This document shows, one piece after another, positions 61,935 to 64,000 of a stretch of DNA of 64,000 bases. The stretch comes from Flavobacteriaceae bacterium. GTDB lineage: Bacteria; Bacteroidota; Bacteroidia; Flavobacteriales; Flavobacteriaceae. Position numbers and translations under genes: made by a program. Location: assembly GCA_022428005.1 (NCBI GenBank), contig JAKMDI010000022.1, forward strand, positions 1 through 64,000. Reading direction: 5' to 3'. Under the pieces are notes generated by a model. The model was given only the letters and a program-made list of their open reading frames with translations, was not told the DNA's origin and made no database searches. Position 1 is the first letter of the stretch, and the number at the start of each line of letters is the position of its first letter.

Positions 61935-64000
61935 TTACTTGGTCAGGTACATTTTCCTCCGCGCGTACAGATCATAAAACTCATCCTCCTTTAAATTGTC
62001 GATAAACAATATACTTTCTCCAGTACTTTTCATTTCGGGTCCCAGTTGTTTGTTAACATTGGGAAATTTATTGAAAGAAAATACAGGTTGCTTTATGGCA
62101 TAACCCTCTAATTTTGGGTTAAACTTAAAATCGCTGACCTTGTTGTGACCCAACATCACCTTGGTGGCGAAGTTAACGTAGGGCTCATTGTATGCTTTAG
62201 CAATAAAGGGAACGGTTCTGGAAGCCCTTGGATTGGCTTCTATCACATAAACTTTATCATTCTTAATCGCGTATTGTATATTGATCAAGCCTTTAGTCTT
62301 TAACGCTAAGGCAATTTTGTGAGTATGGTCTTTGATTTGTTGTAACACAAATTCGCCTAAATTAAATACTGGTAGGGTAGCATTAGAATCGCCAGAGTGG
62401 ATTCCACAGGGTTCTATATGTTCCATGATACCGATAATGTAAACTTGTTCTCCGTCACATATTGCATCTGCCTCGGCCTCTATAGCGCCATCTAAATAAT
62501 GATCCAATAAAAGTTTGTTATTGGGTATTTTTCTGAGCAGGTCGACAACATGGGTTTCCAATTCCTCTTTGTTGATTACGATCTTCATTCCTTGTCCCCC
62601 GAGTACATAGGACGGCCTAACCAGAATTGGAAAATCCAAATGATCTGCAAGTGCCAAGGCTTGATCTGCAGTCTCTGCTACACCGAATTCTGGATAGGGG
62701 ATGTCGTTATTTTTTAAGAGCGTTGAAAAGCTGCCACGATCCTCAGCCAAATCCAGGGATTCAAAACTGGTTCCGATAATTTTAATACCATATCGGTCAA
62801 GTTTTTCCGCAAGTTTAAGTGCCGTTTGTCCACCCAACTGCACAATGACCCCCTCTGGTTTTTCATGCTGGATTATGTCGTAAATGTGTTCCCAAAAAAC
62901 CGGTTCAAAGTACAGCTTGTCTGCAATATCAAAGTCCGTGGAAACTGTCTCTGGGTTACAGTTTATCATTATGGTTTCGTAGTCACATTCTGAAGAGGCC
63001 AATACCCCATGAACACAGCAATAATCGAACTCTATCCCTTGACCGATTCTGTTGGGACCAGATCCAAGTACAATGATTTTTTTACGGTCACTGACTTCGC
63101 TCTCGTTTTCACTGAAGGGCGTACCCCCCTCTTTCTGCATTTCTTCCTCGAAGGTGGAGTAATAGTAGGGGGTTGAAGCAGAAAATTCTGCGGCACAAGT
63201 ATCAACCAGCTTGTACACCCTTTGGATTCCCATTTCCTCCCGTTTGTTGTACACCTCACTTTCCAAACTACCCAGCATATGGGCAATCTGCCGGTCAGCA
63301 AATCCTTTTTGCTTGGCCTCTAACATCAAAACTTTGTCCAGATTGTCTATGTTATATTTTGAAATCTCTTTTTCCAATTCATACAACTCCTGGTATTGTT
63401 TTAGGAACCACATGTCAATTTTGGTTATTTCGTGAATCCTACTTAGTGTGATTCCCATCTGGATGGCATCGTAGATAACAAAAACCCTGTCCCAACTGGC
63501 GTTGGTCAATTTTTCTATCACAGTATCATAATCTTCATTTCCTTTACCATCTGCTCCCAATCCATTTCTCTTGATCTCAAGAGATTGGGTTGCTTTGTGT
63601 AATGCCTCCTGAAAAGATCTCCCAATTCCCATCACCTCTCCTACTGACTTCATTTGAAGTCCTAATTTCCTGTCGGATCCCTCAAATTTATCGAAGTTCC
63701 ATCGGGGTATTTTGACAATCACATAATCCAATGAAGGTTCAAAAAGGGCTGAAGTGGATTGCGTAATTTGATTTTCCAATTCATCCAATGAATATCCGAT
63801 GGCAAGCTTTGCCGCCACTTTCGCGATAGGATATCCGGTAGCTTTTGAAGCCAATGCCGAAGAGCGAGAAACCCTCGGATTGATTTCAATGGCAATAATA
63901 TCTTCTTTTTCGTCGGGACTGACTGCAAATTGAACGTTACAGCCACCTGCAAAATCACCGATGCTTCGCATCATTTTTATCGCCATATCGCGCATGCGCT
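61935..64000 (-). CDS. carB: Carbamoyl-phosphate synthase large subunit, partial (5' part outside window)
   Basis: About 688 C-terminal residues are visible; the frame runs off the window end. The segment begins inside the first ATP-grasp domain (GGCNVQFAVSP, EINPRVSRSSALASKATGYP), passes the oligomerisation domain, then IIVLGSGPNRIGQGIEFDYC and the second ATP-grasp domain (VRPSYVLGGQGM, VIEANPRASRTVPFIAKA). The stop comes about 50 residues after this, shortly past GPEMKSTGES, so the C-terminal methylglyoxal-synthase-like allosteric domain found in E. coli CarB is absent. Makes carbamoyl phosphate for pyrimidine and arginine synthesis. Confidence 0.95.
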   Translation of the reverse strand, partial: RMRDMAIKMMRSIGDFAGGCNVQFAVSPDEKEDIIAIEINPRVSRSSALASKATGYPIAKVAAKLAIGYSLDELENQITQSTSALFEPSLDYVIVKIPRWNFDKFEGSDRKLGLQMKSVGEVMGIGRSFQEALHKATQSLEIKRNGLGADGKGNEDYDTVIEKLTNASWDRVFVIYDAIQMGITLSRIHEITKIDMWFLKQYQELYELEKEISKYNIDNLDKVLMLEAKQKGFADRQIAHMLGSLESEVYNKREEMGIQRVYKLVDTCAAEFSASTPYYYSTFEEEMQKEGGTPFSENESEVSDRKKIIVLGSGPNRIGQGIEFDYCCVHGVLASSECDYETIMINCNPETVSTDFDIADKLYFEPVFWEHIYDIIQHEKPEGVIVQLGGQTALKLAEKLDRYGIKIIGTSFESLDLAEDRGSFSTLLKNNDIPYPEFGVAETADQALALADHLDFPILVRPSYVLGGQGMKIVINKEELETHVVDLLRKIPNNKLLLDHYLDGAIEAEADAICDGEQVYIIGIMEHIEPCGIHSGDSNATLPVFNLGEFVLQQIKDHTHKIALALKTKGLINIQYAIKNDKVYVIEANPRASRTVPFIAKAYNEPYVNFATKVMLGHNKVSDFKFNPKLEGYAIKQPVFSFNKFPNVNKQLGPEMKSTGESILFIDNLKEDEFYDLYARRKMYLTK

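Overview
The window looks like a chromosomal segment of a marine-type flavobacterium (Bacteroidota). The signs are TAnnTTTG-type -7 promoter boxes, almost no Shine-Dalgarno sequences, a type IX secretion C-terminal sorting domain, many SPase II lipoproteins, clade-typical families (DUF6495 beside hisS, DUF4252, DUF6580), and five S1 sulfatases beside glycan catabolism genes. No rRNA, tRNA, CRISPR array, insertion sequence or SusC/SusD pair was found.

Region 1 (1-4460) is visibly more AT-rich than the rest and holds accessory genes: two tandem paralogous TPR lipoproteins (the first cut by the window edge), a stand-alone membrane protein of the Pycsar-effector (PycTM-like) type, a two-repeat lipoprotein and a small outer-membrane-type protein. 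Region 2 (4471-13233, minus) is a tight seven-gene operon: sulfatase, GH20 hexosaminidase, SIS sugar-phosphate protein, PLC-like phosphodiesterase, gluconokinase, 6-phosphogluconate dehydrogenase, gluconate permease. Region 3 (13474-20429) holds three more sulfatases, a YjbQ protein and an unrecognised Tat-exported protein. Region 4 (20468-25006) is glycerol/glycerophosphodiester use: a GDPD facing glpK-glpD-glpF.

Region 5 (25170-37311, plus) is a twelve-gene operon encoding the complete non-phosphorylating L-fucose route (mutarotase, dehydrogenase, fuconolactonase, fuconate dehydratase, 2-keto-3-deoxyfuconate dehydrogenase, diketo-acid hydrolase). It also carries a fucose permease, an exported GH29 fucosidase, a sialidase-like Asp-box protein, an exported Gfo/Idh/MocA oxidoreductase, a SOUL protein and a sulfatase. 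Regions 2, 3 and 5 together suggest use of a sulfated glycan containing fucose and N-acetylhexosamine. Released fucose would go to pyruvate and lactate, and gluconate to the pentose phosphate pathway. The target glycan itself is inferred.

Region 6 (37433-43658) encodes a large T9SS-exported surface protein (BspA/DUF285, Ig-like, thrombospondin type 3 repeats) and an FN3-like lipoprotein. Region 7 (43695-64000) is mostly core genome: a sterol-desaturase-family hydroxylase, hisS, rpsF-rpsR-rplI with a clear terminator, a LytTR regulator with an atypical receiver, priA, a YihY protein, rlmH, rdgB, purB, an S41 protease, a btuB-type receptor under a cobalamin riboswitch, a padR-pspC pair, a DUF6580 protein and the 3' part of carB. 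Apart from the 411-base btuB/padR gap, which contains the riboswitch, no gene-free stretch exceeds 300 bases.
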